Shown piece after piece: positions 1 to 8,856 of a stretch of DNA of 64,000 nucleotides (position 1 is the stretch's first letter; every line of letters begins with the position of its first letter). The stretch is from Sandaracinaceae bacterium (GTDB lineage: Bacteria; Myxococcota_A; Polyangia; Polyangiales; Houyiibacteriaceae). The notes under the pieces were generated by a model. It made no database searches. It was given only the letters and a program-made list of their open reading frames with translations, and was not told the origin of the DNA. The stretch is taken from assembly GCA_016706685.1 (NCBI GenBank), contig JADJJE010000017.1, positions 1 through 64,000 on the forward strand. Reading direction: 5' to 3'. The translations under genes and the position numbers were made by a program.

Positions 1-66
1 GCAGCACGCGTGCGGCGCATTGTTAAAGTTCTGTCTGCGAACGGTCAGCGGGGAGACCCGGTGTAA
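1..66 (+). CDS. possible 3' end of an upstream gene (partial)
   Basis: The frame starting at base 1 is open to a TAA at 64-66 and gives 21 residues ending NGQRGDPV. The only support is that the frame is open from the window edge and that the next gene begins on the other strand shortly after, so two convergent genes would meet here. I do not recognise the sequence and it is too short to assign. Confidence 0.3.
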   Translation, partial: AARVRRIVKVLSANGQRGDPV

Positions 67-77
67 TGACGAAGCGC

Positions 78-890
78 TCAGTCTTCGCCATCGTCCCAGT
101 GGTCCGAGAAGACCGGCTCGCGCTTCTGCATGTTGGCCATGACCGCCTCCATCTGGTTCTTGCTGCCCAGGAGCTGGAGCTGGAGCTCGGTCTCGAACCG
201 CAGGCGCGCGTCCACCGGGATGTCGAGGGAGTGGTTCAAGAGGCGCTTGCCCGCGCGGATGGCGTCGGGGTTCTTGGTGGCGATGGTGGCGGCGAGCGCC
301 AGCGCCTCGGCCACCGGGTCCTCCGCAAGGCGTGTCACCAGCCGGAGCGCCAGGGCTTCTTCGCCGCGCACGATGCGCCCGGTGAACATGAGCTCCTTGA
401 TGACGTCGAGCGGCGCGTAGCGCAGCGTGGTGGCCGTGAGGCTCATGTCGGGGATGAGGCCCCACTTGATCTCCATGATGGAGAGCTGCGTCTCGGGGTG
501 CGCGATGCGGATGTCCGCGCCCGCCGCGATCTGGAAGCCGCCGCCCAGCGCCACGCCGTGCAGCGCGGCGATGACGGGCACCTCGAGCTCCTGCCACACC
601 CAGCCCACGCGCTGCGCAAGGTTGGCCGGGCTGTGGTCGCCGCGCGCGAGGAGCGAGCTGCCGCCGCCGGTGGCGAAGGCGCTGAACGCGCTGAAGTCGA
701 GCCCGGCGCAGAAGGCCTGGCCCAGGCCGGAGAGCACCACGGCGCGCACGCTCCTGTCGGCCATCAGCTGCTCGCCCGCGGCGACGATGCCCTCGAACAT
801 GGCCACGTCGAGGGCGTTGCGCTTGTCGGGGCGGTTGAACTGGACGTGAGCCACGGAGCCGTGGCGCTCGATGAGGACGCGGTCGGTCAT
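78..890 (-). CDS. crotonase-fold enoyl-CoA hydratase/isomerase family protein
   Basis: A 270-residue single-domain crotonase, the usual length for the family. These enzymes stabilise a CoA-thioester enolate in an oxyanion hole and act in fatty-acid or amino-acid catabolism in the cytoplasm. Both oxyanion-hole segments are visible: AFCAGLDF (about residues 60-67) and VALGGGFQIAAGADIRIA (about 112-130). Aligned by eye with rat mitochondrial hydratase, the first catalytic Glu (E144) is Gln here while the second (E164), in SIMEIKWG, is kept. Strict hydratase activity is therefore doubtful, and an isomerase or another crotonase reaction is possible. The ATG start follows directly after a short upstream gap. 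No operon partner is visible in the window. Confidence 0.9.
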   Translation of the reverse strand: MTDRVLIERHGSVAHVQFNRPDKRNALDVAMFEGIVAAGEQLMADRSVRAVVLSGLGQAFCAGLDFSAFSAFATGGGSSLLARGDHSPANLAQRVGWVWQELEVPVIAALHGVALGGGFQIAAGADIRIAHPETQLSIMEIKWGLIPDMSLTATTLRYAPLDVIKELMFTGRIVRGEEALALRLVTRLAEDPVAEALALAATIATKNPDAIRAGKRLLNHSLDIPVDARLRFETELQLQLLGSKNQMEAVMANMQKREPVFSDHWDDGED

Positions 891-1284
891 GGGCTTTGTA
901 CCGTATTTTCTCGTGAAGCAGGGCGCTCATGGGCAGGATGGGACCCGACCTTTCTATAGACGCCTACTTCGCCGGCACCCAATGCACGCGTCGTGCTCGC
1001 TCAGCGGCGGAACGGCGAAGCGTGCGTTGTAATCGACCTATGGGATAGACTCTTAGTGTACGTCCATGAGACGATCCATGAGGACTACGGGCTGAAATGA
1101 TTCGTGATTCCTATGGGCCAGCCGGCCAAGTGATCCGGTCCGAGGCCTTCCAACCGAGGAGCAGTACTCTTCTCACTCGCACGCGACGCAGCATGAGGAG
1201 TGCTAAGGTCAGCGCGAAGAGTTCGAGTAAGCGGGACATCGTGCGGGCTCAGCCGTGCCCTGGCTGCACCGGCGGACAATTCGA
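891..1284. other. intergenic stretch without a convincing gene
   Basis: About 390 bases separate the crotonase start from the methyltransferase. It has a somewhat lower GC content than its surroundings. A short open frame ending at a TGA near 1097 encodes a tail VHETIHEDYGLK but lacks a good start or context. No clear promoter, terminator or RNA gene was seen. Confidence 0.4.
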
Positions 1285-1899
1285 ATGACGAGCGGACCGC
1301 GTCGACGACTCACCGTGCGTGGGGCGCGGTCTGAACTCGAGAGCTATCGTCCGTGGCTGGACGTGGCGCCCCTCGGTGGGAGCAGCCCCGCTGGCATAGC
1401 TCACTACGCGCTTGCCTATCACTACCTCGTCACCGCGTGCCCATCGCAATCTCCGCTGACCGTGCTCGACCTCGGATGCCACGTGGGGCTGTTCGTCGAC
1501 TTTCTGGGTACCCGCGGTCACGCCGCCATCGGCGTGGAGAAGAGCACCCACCTTGCCGAGCTCGGGCGGGCTCGTGGACTCGACGTCCGGCGCGGCGACG
1601 TCGTCGACCTCGGGGACCTCGTGGCGCCGGCCAGCATCCATCTTGCTGTTGCCATGCGCCTGTTTCATGCAGAGGCCCCTCCGTTCGAGCCGGTCTGGGT
1701 AGAGCGGTTCGCACGTGCCGTTCGCACTGTCCTGCGCCCGGACGCGGCCCTGTTCTGCGAGGCCGAGGTGCCGCTGCCCATCGACGCATTCGAGCGGGCT
1801 GGCCTCTGCGTCCGACATCGGATCGCCGCCGAGAAACCGCACTGGAAGTTCGGTCGTGTGCGCGATGACGCGTGGGTATTCGTGCTGACGGGCGGCTGA
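1285..1899 (+). CDS. class I SAM-dependent methyltransferase-like protein
   Basis: About 204 residues from the internal ATG at 1285; an in-frame ATG at 1255 would add ten residues. The glycine-rich SAM motif I is VLDLGCHVGLFVDFL, followed by an acidic residue at the end of the next strand (GVEKSTHL) and a later SIHLAVAMRLFH segment like motif II/post II of the Rossmann methyltransferase fold. The C-terminus WVFVLTGG resembles the last beta strands of the fold. The substrate is unknown. The 3' third is overlapped by an antisense open frame (the next entry); this protein has the clearer family signature, so I take it as real in the overlap. Confidence 0.65.
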   Translation: MTSGPRRRLTVRGARSELESYRPWLDVAPLGGSSPAGIAHYALAYHYLVTACPSQSPLTVLDLGCHVGLFVDFLGTRGHAAIGVEKSTHLAELGRARGLDVRRGDVVDLGDLVAPASIHLAVAMRLFHAEAPPFEPVWVERFARAVRTVLRPDAALFCEAEVPLPIDAFERAGLCVRHRIAAEKPHWKFGRVRDDAWVFVLTGG

Positions 1900-2462
1900 A
1901 TCACGTCGGGCTCTCCGGCCAGACGGAGCTTCCGCGGGCTCCTCTCGGTCGTACCGGACGCGTCGCGCACACGGAACAGCGGCGTGTCGTCCGGAAACAC
2001 GTCGACGACCGAGTCGCCGTCGGCGAGCACGAGCGCGATCGCGTCGACGCCGGCGTGCACCTCGAGCTCGAGCGTTCGCCGGTCGCGCAAGCGCACGAGG
2101 ATCAGTCCCCGTCGATACTTGACCATCATGATTCCGGGCACCGAGTGCGGGTACGCCTCGATGAGCTCGGAAGGATCGTGGGCGATGGTTCGTCCGAACG
2201 GGATCTCGACGGGGAGGTCGGCCGCGGACGCGGGAAGCAGACGAAGCACGCCCTCGGCGATCTCGTATCGAACACCGTTGACCTCGTCGATGGCTCCCCG
2301 GCTGGCGGCGAGATCCACGACGATGGGCGCGCGCTGTGGAGGGACCGGCGGAGCACCCGGCGCAAACCGCGCGAGATCGATGGTGGCACTAATCGATCCG
2401 TCCCGGATTTGAAGCTGTCGCCCCGAGGGCGAGAGCCAGTGCCGGCGAGGCACCATGCCCAT
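1665..2462 (-). CDS. hypothetical protein, 3' end probably displaced
   Basis: An open frame of about 265 residues; ATGs at 2462, 2456 and 2528 are possible starts. The N-terminal ~190 residues have normal protein composition with alternating hydrophobic stretches (VVDLAASRGAIDEVNGVRYE, LILVRLRDRRTLELEVHAG), suggesting a beta-rich domain. I do not recognise a family. The last ~78 codons lie antisense to the methyltransferase and are Arg/Ser/Thr/Ala-rich in the manner of a shadow frame. The natural stop has therefore probably been lost near 1900, through an indel or a rearrangement that brought the two genes together. Confidence 0.42.
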   Translation of the reverse strand: MGMVPRRHWLSPSGRQLQIRDGSISATIDLARFAPGAPPVPPQRAPIVVDLAASRGAIDEVNGVRYEIAEGVLRLLPASAADLPVEIPFGRTIAHDPSELIEAYPHSVPGIMMVKYRRGLILVRLRDRRTLELEVHAGVDAIALVLADGDSVVDVFPDDTPLFRVRDASGTTERSPRKLRLAGEPDVIQPPVSTNTHASSRTRPNFQCGFSAAIRCRTQRPARSNASMGSGTSASQNRAASGRRTVRTARANRSTQTGSNGGASA

Positions 2463-2649
2463 GTCGAACGTCGCTAGGGGAGGGACTGCATTTGTCCCAG
2501 GGCTCGCGGACGCCGTCGCCAGCGCCACCCTGAACGTGCCCGACGCGGGCCCATAGCCCCGCCGATTTCGAACGGCGCGAGCAGCCCGTGGTCATTCCGG
2601 CAGCGTCAGAAAACCGTCCACGAGTTCGGGTCAGTTCCAGGACACCCTT

Positions 2650-2830
2650 GAACATCGCGGACCAGTCGGCCGACAAGGTCGCGCAGTTCGGCGCGAACAC
2701 GCGGATGGGGCGACCTGCGCACCCCGAGGAGATCGCCCCCGCCTTCGTGTTCTTCGCGTCGGAAGCGGACTCTGGCTACTGCACGGGAGAGGTGTTGGGC
2801 CTGCTGGGCGGCGGCACGAGGTCCCACTGA
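2650..2830 (+). pseudogene. remnant of a short-chain dehydrogenase/reductase (C-terminus only)
   Basis: The translation contains MGRPAHPEEIAPAFVFFASE and then YCTGEVLGLLGGGT. That is the standard C-terminal signature of SDR oxidoreductases (a GRPxEPEEIAxxxxFLAS-like segment, then TGxxxxVxGG). The Rossmann nucleotide site and the catalytic YxxxK are absent upstream; the preceding ~60 bases do not continue the family. The fragment is about 60 of an expected ~250 residues. The same frame stays open past the stop to about 2950 with a charged, coding-like stretch (LIETQEKLDKARTYRERTL), so this is a patch of gene debris. Confidence 0.6.
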
Positions 2831-3031
2831 CGCGGCGGACTGCCCCGTCTGGGGCAACTCATCGAGACCCAAGAGAAGCTCGACAAGGCCCGCACCTACC
2901 GTGAGCGCACGCTCTCGAGAGGCCGCGTAGAGCACGCCGCGTCGTCCTGACCTTTGCGCTCGGGACTGGCGAGCGGACGGCCTCTACCCCTCACGCACCG
3001 ACAGTGGACCCCTGAGCGCCAGCGCCTGACG
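2831..3031. other. coding-like debris, no intact gene
   Basis: Between the SDR remnant and the next gene's stop, one plus-strand frame reads QLIETQEKLDKARTYRERTL and ends at a TGA near 2950. It has no start. It may be the tail of another decayed gene. Nothing else is visible. Confidence 0.3.
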
Positions 3032-4462
3032 TCAGGGAGCCGGCGCGGGGGTCGCGGGGTCGCTGGGGCTCGCGGGGAACGAAAACCCCCGGCCCCAGCC
3101 GAAGCGCGCCGCGCCCGTCCGTGCGTCGAGCACGTTCAGGACGCCGCCCGCGACCACGAACACGCGGCCCCCTTCAGCGGCCACCCGCGGGTTGCCGAAG
3201 CCGTGCAGGCGTACGCGGAAGAGCTCTCGCCCGGTGGATGCCTCCGCGGCATGGAGCATGGCGACCTGCTCGGGGTGGGCCACGCCCGCGACATAGGCGA
3301 CGCCGTCGTGCACCGCGCTGCCCGACCCGCCGAAGGCCAACGGCACCACCACGTCGTAGCCGTTGGGCCCGGAGCGTCGCAGGTGGAAGCTCCTCTGCCG
3401 CTGCGGCTCCACCACCACCGAGAGCGCGGCGTCGATGGGATAGACCCACGCCCCGGACACGAGCGCGGGGCGCACGCTCCCGCCCGCGTCCTGGATGCGC
3501 AGCGCTCGGTCGGTGGCGACCGTGCTCGTGGTGATCTCGCTGCGCACGTTGCCGTCCTCCCAGTGGAAGCGCTCGGCGGTGCCGCTCACGTTGAGGTGGA
3601 ACGAGCTCGCGTTTTCGCAGACGAGCACCACCTCGCGGGGTGCGGCGTGCGTCCAGAACAACGCGCCGCTGGCCCCGTCCAGGATCACGATGCTGGCTGT
3701 CGCGTCGGGGGCGTCGACCCGAACGCGCCCCACCACATCCAACGTGCTGTCCCCCGTCGCGCGAACGAGGCAGAGGTCCCCCGAGAGCCCGAGGGCAGGC
3801 AGGGTGAGCAGATGGAAGCTTCGCCGACCAGGGTTCGCGCGCCTCCGCACGACCACCTGTTCCGGCCCGCTGGCGGCGTTGCGAGCGCTCGGCGCCCGCC
3901 CTTCGTCGCTCGGCTGTGGGACCTCCACGTTGCGTAGGGGAGCCTCGATGCGGATCTCGGTGGACGGACCCGCGATGGGCACGGCGCTGGGGTCCTGATA
4001 CCGGCCGTGGGCGAACACGCGGAACGTGCCCTGGTGCTCGTCGACGGGGGCGAAGCGCACCCACTCGAGCTGCGGCGCGAGGCGCTCCTTGCCCAGGCGG
4101 CAGGCGCGCAGGCTCGCCCGGTCGCGCCCCGCCGTGGCCTCCGTCATGCAGCCGTCGAACTCCTGGTACGCATAGGCCGGGTCGCCGGTCGCCTCGAGCT
4201 CCTCCGCGATGAGACGCCGCAGCGCCGGCGTGCTTCCGAGCGCAGCCGCCTCACGCGCGCGGCCCAAGGCGCCCGCGTGGTCACCGCTGCGGCGAAGCTG
4301 CGTGGCTTGGGCGGTGAGCTGTCGACGCTGCTGGGCGGCCTCGCGGCTGAGGGCCGCGGGACGCTGGGCGGCGGCGTGGCCCGCGTTGGCCAGCAGCACG
4401 ACGACCGCCAGCGTTCGCAGCGTGATGAGACGGCGAGGGTGCGATTCGTGGGTGTGAGTCAT
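3032..4462 (-). CDS. exported protein with helical N-terminal part and PQQ-like beta-propeller tail
   Basis: About 476 residues from the ATG at 4462; longer upstream frames run into the next gene and are shadows. Residues 1-30 form a signal peptide (LRTLAVVVLLANAGHAAAQ). Residues ~35-110 are helical and Ala/Arg-rich, with TPR-like texture (QLRRSGDHAGALGRAREAA). The C-terminal ~250 residues carry repeated blade-like segments such as GDLCLVRATGDSTLDVVGRV, SGSAVHDGVAYVAGV and GRVFVVAGGVLNVLDARTG, typical of PQQ-like propellers that bind periplasmic partners. Probably periplasmic. It is followed 23 bases upstream by a lipoprotein gene on the same strand, so the two may be co-transcribed. No enzyme function can be assigned. 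Confidence 0.75.
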   Translation of the reverse strand: MTHTHESHPRRLITLRTLAVVVLLANAGHAAAQRPAALSREAAQQRRQLTAQATQLRRSGDHAGALGRAREAAALGSTPALRRLIAEELEATGDPAYAYQEFDGCMTEATAGRDRASLRACRLGKERLAPQLEWVRFAPVDEHQGTFRVFAHGRYQDPSAVPIAGPSTEIRIEAPLRNVEVPQPSDEGRAPSARNAASGPEQVVVRRRANPGRRSFHLLTLPALGLSGDLCLVRATGDSTLDVVGRVRVDAPDATASIVILDGASGALFWTHAAPREVVLVCENASSFHLNVSGTAERFHWEDGNVRSEITTSTVATDRALRIQDAGGSVRPALVSGAWVYPIDAALSVVVEPQRQRSFHLRRSGPNGYDVVVPLAFGGSGSAVHDGVAYVAGVAHPEQVAMLHAAEASTGRELFRVRLHGFGNPRVAAEGGRVFVVAGGVLNVLDARTGAARFGWGRGFSFPASPSDPATPAPAP

Positions 4463-4485
4463 GGGAGGCGTGCCACCGAGCCACA

Positions 4486-5483
4486 CTACGGACCACTGTT
4501 CGCCGGGTCGCAAGCCGGCTCTGCAGGGTTGCAATAGAGGTTCGGCATCAGCTCGCCCGACCACTTGGCGCGAAGGCCCGCGTTGCTGTTGTTGTTGCTT
4601 GGGTCGAGGTCCCAGAAGGCCAGGCCGAATCGCTCCCGGTGGAACCAGGGCCCGATGTGCCCGCCCCAGTAGCCCTCGGCGAGTAGCGTATTGCAGAAGC
4701 CGCGCGACCACTTGATCGCCCACGGGATGTTCGACTTCGGACCACTGAAGATTCCTTCGGCGCCCGGTACCGTGGTGCAGCCGGGATGGCCGTCAGGCAG
4801 GTAGGGGGCTTGATCCTCGAGGTCGGGAATGAACGTCGCTCCGCAGTGAGCGTTGTTGCTGCCTTGGCAGGGGCCGTATGCCGAGCCCACTTCGCCCGGG
4901 TACTCGTCGTCCCACATCGTGGTGTGCGAACGCTCCTGGCCCCATTGTGCACGCGCGAACATGCAGTGGTCGGGCTGCACCTGACGGTCTTCGCTCGTGT
5001 AGCCGATGAGGGCTCGAAGGTGATTGATCGCGATGCGGTGCCATTCGTCGAGCTCCGCCTTCGTGGGGTTGTTGACGTCCGCGAAAGGGTTGTGTTGGTA
5101 GAAGACCTCCCGTAGCCCTCGCAGCCGGTCCACGCTGGGACAGAGCGCTTCCGCGAACTCCTCCGGGCTCATCTGGGACGGGTTGTAGACGGTCCCGTCC
5201 CATTCCGCCTCCGCCCAGTCCTCGGCGGAGATCCAGCCAACTCCGTCTGGGTCGTGGGAGGTGTTACCCCCGCCCTCGAAGGGCTTGGTGGCGAACGTTT
5301 CCCAGTTCGCTGGGTCGGGCGTGTACTGCACGAGGTCGTCCCGTCCCCCCGCGTGCCGCCGTCCCCCCCCGTGCCGCCGTCACTCCCGCCGCTGTTGCAG
5401 CCTCCGCAGGAAGCGACGGCCAGCCCGAGCAAGCCGCCGAGCGCGACACCGACCGTTCGTATCATCCGCGATTTCGGTGCCAT
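4486..5483 (-). pseudogene. lipoprotein of unknown function, interrupted by an apparent one-base frameshift
   Basis: The N-terminus starts at the ATG at 5483 and has a clear lipoprotein signal (VGVALGGLLGLAVASC, Cys26), then a Gly/Ser/Asp/Thr linker. The mature body (about 280 residues, from VQYTPDPANW to the stop at 4486) is in another frame. The two frames meet in a run of short C tracts (5345-5350 and 5363-5370), where one missing C would join them. The body is rich in Trp, His and Cys (for example WHRIAINHLRALIG, CNTLLAEGYWGGH, GPWFHRERFGLAFWD) and has at least six Cys, suggesting a disulphide-stabilised surface domain. I do not recognise the family. The homopolymer setting makes a sequencing error the likeliest explanation, although slippage or true decay is possible. 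Confidence 0.7.
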
Positions 5484-5717
5484 GTCTCGTTCCCGTTTGG
5501 TGGTGTGGCTGGCCCTCAAAATAGCGGGCCGTCACGACGACCACAAGATGCGCGCGAGCGTCTCGTCCGCGCGCCGACGCCGTTAGACGCGTTGACAGAA
5601 TGCCGGTGTCGCGCCGGGCCGTTTGCCAACTTCGACATTGGGGTCCAGTCGATCGCGCGCTTCCTCCATGAATCGAGCGCGATTGTCGCGGCACGAACCT
5701 TGCCATGCGACCGCCGC

Positions 5718-6410
5718 ATGAACACAACCGAGTCCGTCATTCGTTTCTCGACAGCAGCCGGCGTCAGCGTGCTGCTCCTGCTCCTCTCGACCATCCCCGT
5801 CCTCGCACAGGAGGCCGCCGAGCTTCAGCCCGCGCCAGACAGCCCGCTCCGAACCACGATCGAGACCGGCCTCTCCATCTCGGCCTGGCGCTCCGAGTAT
5901 CGCATCGAGAGCGCCAGTTCTCCGACCTACGACAACGTGCTCACCTGTCCCGCTGCGATGGGTACGAACACGCGCCTCGGGATCGGGTACCGCGTGGGTC
6001 GGCGTGCGGAACTCGGTGGCTTCGCGACGTACGACTTCTCTCGACCACGCGCTTGCTCCAACTGGAACGGCGTTGATCATGAGCTGCACACGGTCACGGT
6101 GGGCCCGGCGCTGGTCTTGCGGCCGCTCGCAGCGCCCGGTCTGTTCTTTCGCGTGGGGGCGGGCGCCACATGGGTCAGGGGGAAGCCCATGCTGAACAAC
6201 TGGGAACCGCGCGGCGTGGGAGCCAGCGCCGACGTGGGCTACGAGTTCTTCCGTGGCCGACGAGCCACGCTGTTCGTGAGTGGAGGTCTCGTCGCGAACT
6301 TCGCCTTCGACTCGCAGAAATCGAACAACCCGGACTTCGAGCGACAAGAATGGAGCCTCGCAAGTCGCTCGTTGGCTGGCACGCTGCGGATCGGCGCGTC
6401 GCTGCGGTAG
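5718..6410 (+). CDS. outer-membrane beta-barrel-like protein
   Basis: 230 residues from the ATG at 5718. The first ~32 residues are a signal peptide (STAAGVSVLLLLLSTIPVLAQ). The rest alternates amphipathic strands with turns (TRLGIGYRVGRRAELGGFATY, GPALVLRPLAAPGLFFRVGAGA, GASADVGYEFFRGRRATLFVSG) and ends in a strand, LRIGASLR, as expected for an 8- to 10-strand barrel. Two Cys (in VLTCPAAMG and RACSNWNG) might pair. Transcribed divergently from the frameshifted lipoprotein; the 234-base gap between them must hold both promoters. Function unknown. Confidence 0.75.
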   Translation: MNTTESVIRFSTAAGVSVLLLLLSTIPVLAQEAAELQPAPDSPLRTTIETGLSISAWRSEYRIESASSPTYDNVLTCPAAMGTNTRLGIGYRVGRRAELGGFATYDFSRPRACSNWNGVDHELHTVTVGPALVLRPLAAPGLFFRVGAGATWVRGKPMLNNWEPRGVGASADVGYEFFRGRRATLFVSGGLVANFAFDSQKSNNPDFERQEWSLASRSLAGTLRIGASLR

Positions 6411-6565
6411 CGCATCGGGAACGCGCCAGGATTCGGCGATAGTCCGCCGCCGATAGGCCCCCCGTTCCCGCGTAGCAATTCCTCTACAGCAACCGAGGGA
6501 GCCGGGCTGGGGCCCACCACGTACGTTGGTTCGACCACACGCGTCCGCGAATTGCGGCCAGCACG

Positions 6566-8806
6566 ATGGGAACGAACATGACTTTCCGCGCTCTTGTCCT
6601 TATCTCGCTCACGCTCTCGGCCATGGGGTGCGCCCCCCCGGGTGACACCAACCCCAACCCCGACAGCGGCGTGTGCGACGGGACGGCCACGACCTGGTGC
6701 GACCCGAACGACCTCAGCCAGGTCTTCGCGATCGACTCCTGCGGGGACGTCACGGGTGTTCGGAGCGTCTGTGACACGGGCCGTGAGTGCACGCAGCGCA
6801 CGCCCACCTCGCTGGCCACCTGCACGCCGATTGGCGGCTGCACCACCACGCTGGACAAGGCGTGCAACGAGGACGACCTCTCGGCGGTGTTCTACGTGAA
6901 CTCGTGTGGCGACTTCACCACGGTGTTCGAGGCCTGCGACGTGAACGCGGGCGAGCAGTGCACCATCGACCCGGGCAACACCAACCCGCAGTGCCGTCAC
7001 CCGTGCTTCCCGCTGCGCAACACCATCGCGTGCTCGGCAGACTCCCGCTCGCGCGTGTGGGTGGACGGGTGTGGCAACCTCACCGAAGACGTGTTCTCCA
7101 CGTGCGCTGCCGACGAGACCTGCGAGTCCAACGTCTGCCGCGAGGTGGTGGACCCGTGCGAGCCCGCCCACGCTTCGCTCGGCTGCGATCCGGCCGACCT
7201 GTCGACCACACGCTGGATCAACGGCTGCGGCGAGCTCACCGACGACGTCGGGGTGACCTGCCCCATGGGGGACGTCTGCAACAACGGGCAGTGCGTGGAC
7301 GTGTGCGACGAGCCCATCGGCACGGCGTGCAACAACGTGGACGCACCGGCCTACCTCACGGGCGAGAGCTTGATCCAAGCGACCGACGCGTGCGGCGCGC
7401 GCACCAGCACCATCATCGAGACCTGCGCGGACGGCGAGATGTGCTCGGCGCGCAGCGGCATTCCCCAGTGCCTGAACTCCATGACCGACACCACCAGCCC
7501 CTTCTACTTGAAGGCGTGCAGCTTCGGTATGTTCCTCGACGCACAGACCGACCTGCACATGGACTGCCGCTGCCGCAAGGACATCCAGAGCGACCCCACC
7601 AGCCGCGAGGGCTCCATCTTGAACTGCTGGCCCGTGGAGGACGCCTGGGGTCAGGGCTTCCGCTGGGGAGATGGGCCGCACCTCCTCACCATGCAGCCCA
7701 CCGTCTACGGCGGCGTGCTCTCCCCCACGCACGGCGAGCTGTTCGCCACCATGCAGTACACCGACCCGACCTACACCGCGGGCGGCCTGATCGTGGCCTA
7801 CGACTACACCACCGGTGAGCGTCGCATCGTGAGCGGCAACTACCGCGAGCCCGCGGGCGGCTACACGGCCTATGGCTCGGGCTACCAGAGCCAGCGGATG
7901 GTGTCGGGCGTGCCGCGCGAGACCACCTCCCTGAACTACGTGCAAGACGTGGAGCTGGGCTCGGACGGGATGCTCTACGCCTATGGCAACGGCACGCTCG
8001 AGAACGTCGAGATCGTTCGCGTCCATCCCACCACCGGCGCACGCACGCTGGTGTGGCGCGTGGAGCAGCGCAACGGTGCGACGTCGCCCTTCGGCCAGTG
8101 CTACGGCTCGCGCACCATCAGCACCACCGCGAGCGGGCGCATCCCCGTGCAGTACGAGCACCGCGCGTTCGCCATGGACCAGGCCACCGGCAAGTTCTAC
8201 CTGGCCTTCCGCAACCCCTCGGACGGCATCGGCGTGGTGGAGATCGCGGCCGACGGCTCCACCTGCCGGATCGTGTCGCGCACGTGGGCGGCCCAGCTGC
8301 CCGACATCGGGACGGGCTTCAGCCCACAGTACACGTCGCTCTCGGGCATGCACGTGCGCGGCGGCAACGTCTACGTGGTGCACATCCTCCAGGAGGCGCT
8401 GGTGGCCTACGACATCGTGAGCGGCAACCGCACCGCGGTGTCGGTGGCGGGCTCCCTCGGCGAGGGCGACCACGCCATGGGCGAGAACAACATGTTCTGG
8501 GACGAGTCGCGCGACCTGCTGTGGGTCATGGGCCAGGTGGCGCCCTTCCTGGGCTTCGCGGTGGACCTCACCAACGGCGACCGCGATCAGGTCTACCGCA
8601 TCACGGCGGGTGGCCTCCTGCCCGGCGAGTACCCCGTGGGCCAGGAGCAGGGCCACGCGGGCGCGCTGCGCAACGGCAACTACGTGGGCCACGGCGCCGT
8701 GGGGCTGCACCCCACCAACCCGGACCGCCTATACCTGGTGGGTCGCGCGGGTGAGATGTACGAGTACGAGATCTCCACCGGCAACAGCTGGATCATGTCG
8801 CTCTGA
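6566..8806 (+). CDS. large secreted lipoprotein: five Cys-rich repeats plus a beta-propeller-like domain
   Basis: 746 residues from the ATG at 6566; an in-frame ATG at 6578 is an alternative. The lipobox is LTLSAMGC (Cys22). Residues ~35-300 hold about five degenerate repeats of 45-50 residues with the pattern C-x-DDLS-x-VF-x-x-x-SCGD-x-T followed by paired Cys (for example NDLSQVFAIDSCGDVTGV, DDLSAVFYVNSCGDFTTV, ADLSTTRWINGCGELTDD). Residues ~310-746 are beta-rich with recurrent Gly/Asp turns (LIVAYDYTTGERRIVSGNY, GKFYLAFRNPSDGIGVVEI, LYLVGRAGEMYEYEIS), consistent with a propeller. The protein is probably anchored on the cell surface with a disulphide-rich stalk. No known family is evident. 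The strong open frame on the opposite strand is a GC-composition shadow. Confidence 0.85.
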   Translation: MGTNMTFRALVLISLTLSAMGCAPPGDTNPNPDSGVCDGTATTWCDPNDLSQVFAIDSCGDVTGVRSVCDTGRECTQRTPTSLATCTPIGGCTTTLDKACNEDDLSAVFYVNSCGDFTTVFEACDVNAGEQCTIDPGNTNPQCRHPCFPLRNTIACSADSRSRVWVDGCGNLTEDVFSTCAADETCESNVCREVVDPCEPAHASLGCDPADLSTTRWINGCGELTDDVGVTCPMGDVCNNGQCVDVCDEPIGTACNNVDAPAYLTGESLIQATDACGARTSTIIETCADGEMCSARSGIPQCLNSMTDTTSPFYLKACSFGMFLDAQTDLHMDCRCRKDIQSDPTSREGSILNCWPVEDAWGQGFRWGDGPHLLTMQPTVYGGVLSPTHGELFATMQYTDPTYTAGGLIVAYDYTTGERRIVSGNYREPAGGYTAYGSGYQSQRMVSGVPRETTSLNYVQDVELGSDGMLYAYGNGTLENVEIVRVHPTTGARTLVWRVEQRNGATSPFGQCYGSRTISTTASGRIPVQYEHRAFAMDQATGKFYLAFRNPSDGIGVVEIAADGSTCRIVSRTWAAQLPDIGTGFSPQYTSLSGMHVRGGNVYVVHILQEALVAYDIVSGNRTAVSVAGSLGEGDHAMGENNMFWDESRDLLWVMGQVAPFLGFAVDLTNGDRDQVYRITAGGLLPGEYPVGQEQGHAGALRNGNYVGHGAVGLHPTNPDRLYLVGRAGEMYEYEISTGNSWIMSL

Positions 8807-8820
8807 CGGGCTGCTGCGAC

Positions 8821-8856
8821 CCGCGCGGTGCTCAACGCGAGGCGAGCACCGCGCGG
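8821..8856. terminator. 13-bp perfect hairpin between convergent genes
   Basis: CCGCGCGGTGCTC at 8821-8833 is exactly complementary to GAGCACCGCGCGG at 8844-8856, with a 10-base loop. It lies between the converging lipoprotein and propionyl-CoA synthetase genes and overlaps the latter's stop codon. No T tract follows on either strand, so it could act as a bidirectional terminator or 3'-end stabiliser rather than a classical intrinsic terminator. Confidence 0.45.

Noticed and set aside
6239..8710. Long minus-strand open frame (823 codons) rich in His, Val, Ala and Arg
   Set aside because: It is exactly antisense to the well-supported Cys-repeat lipoprotein and has the His/Arg/Ala-rich composition of a GC-biased shadow; no domain or start context.
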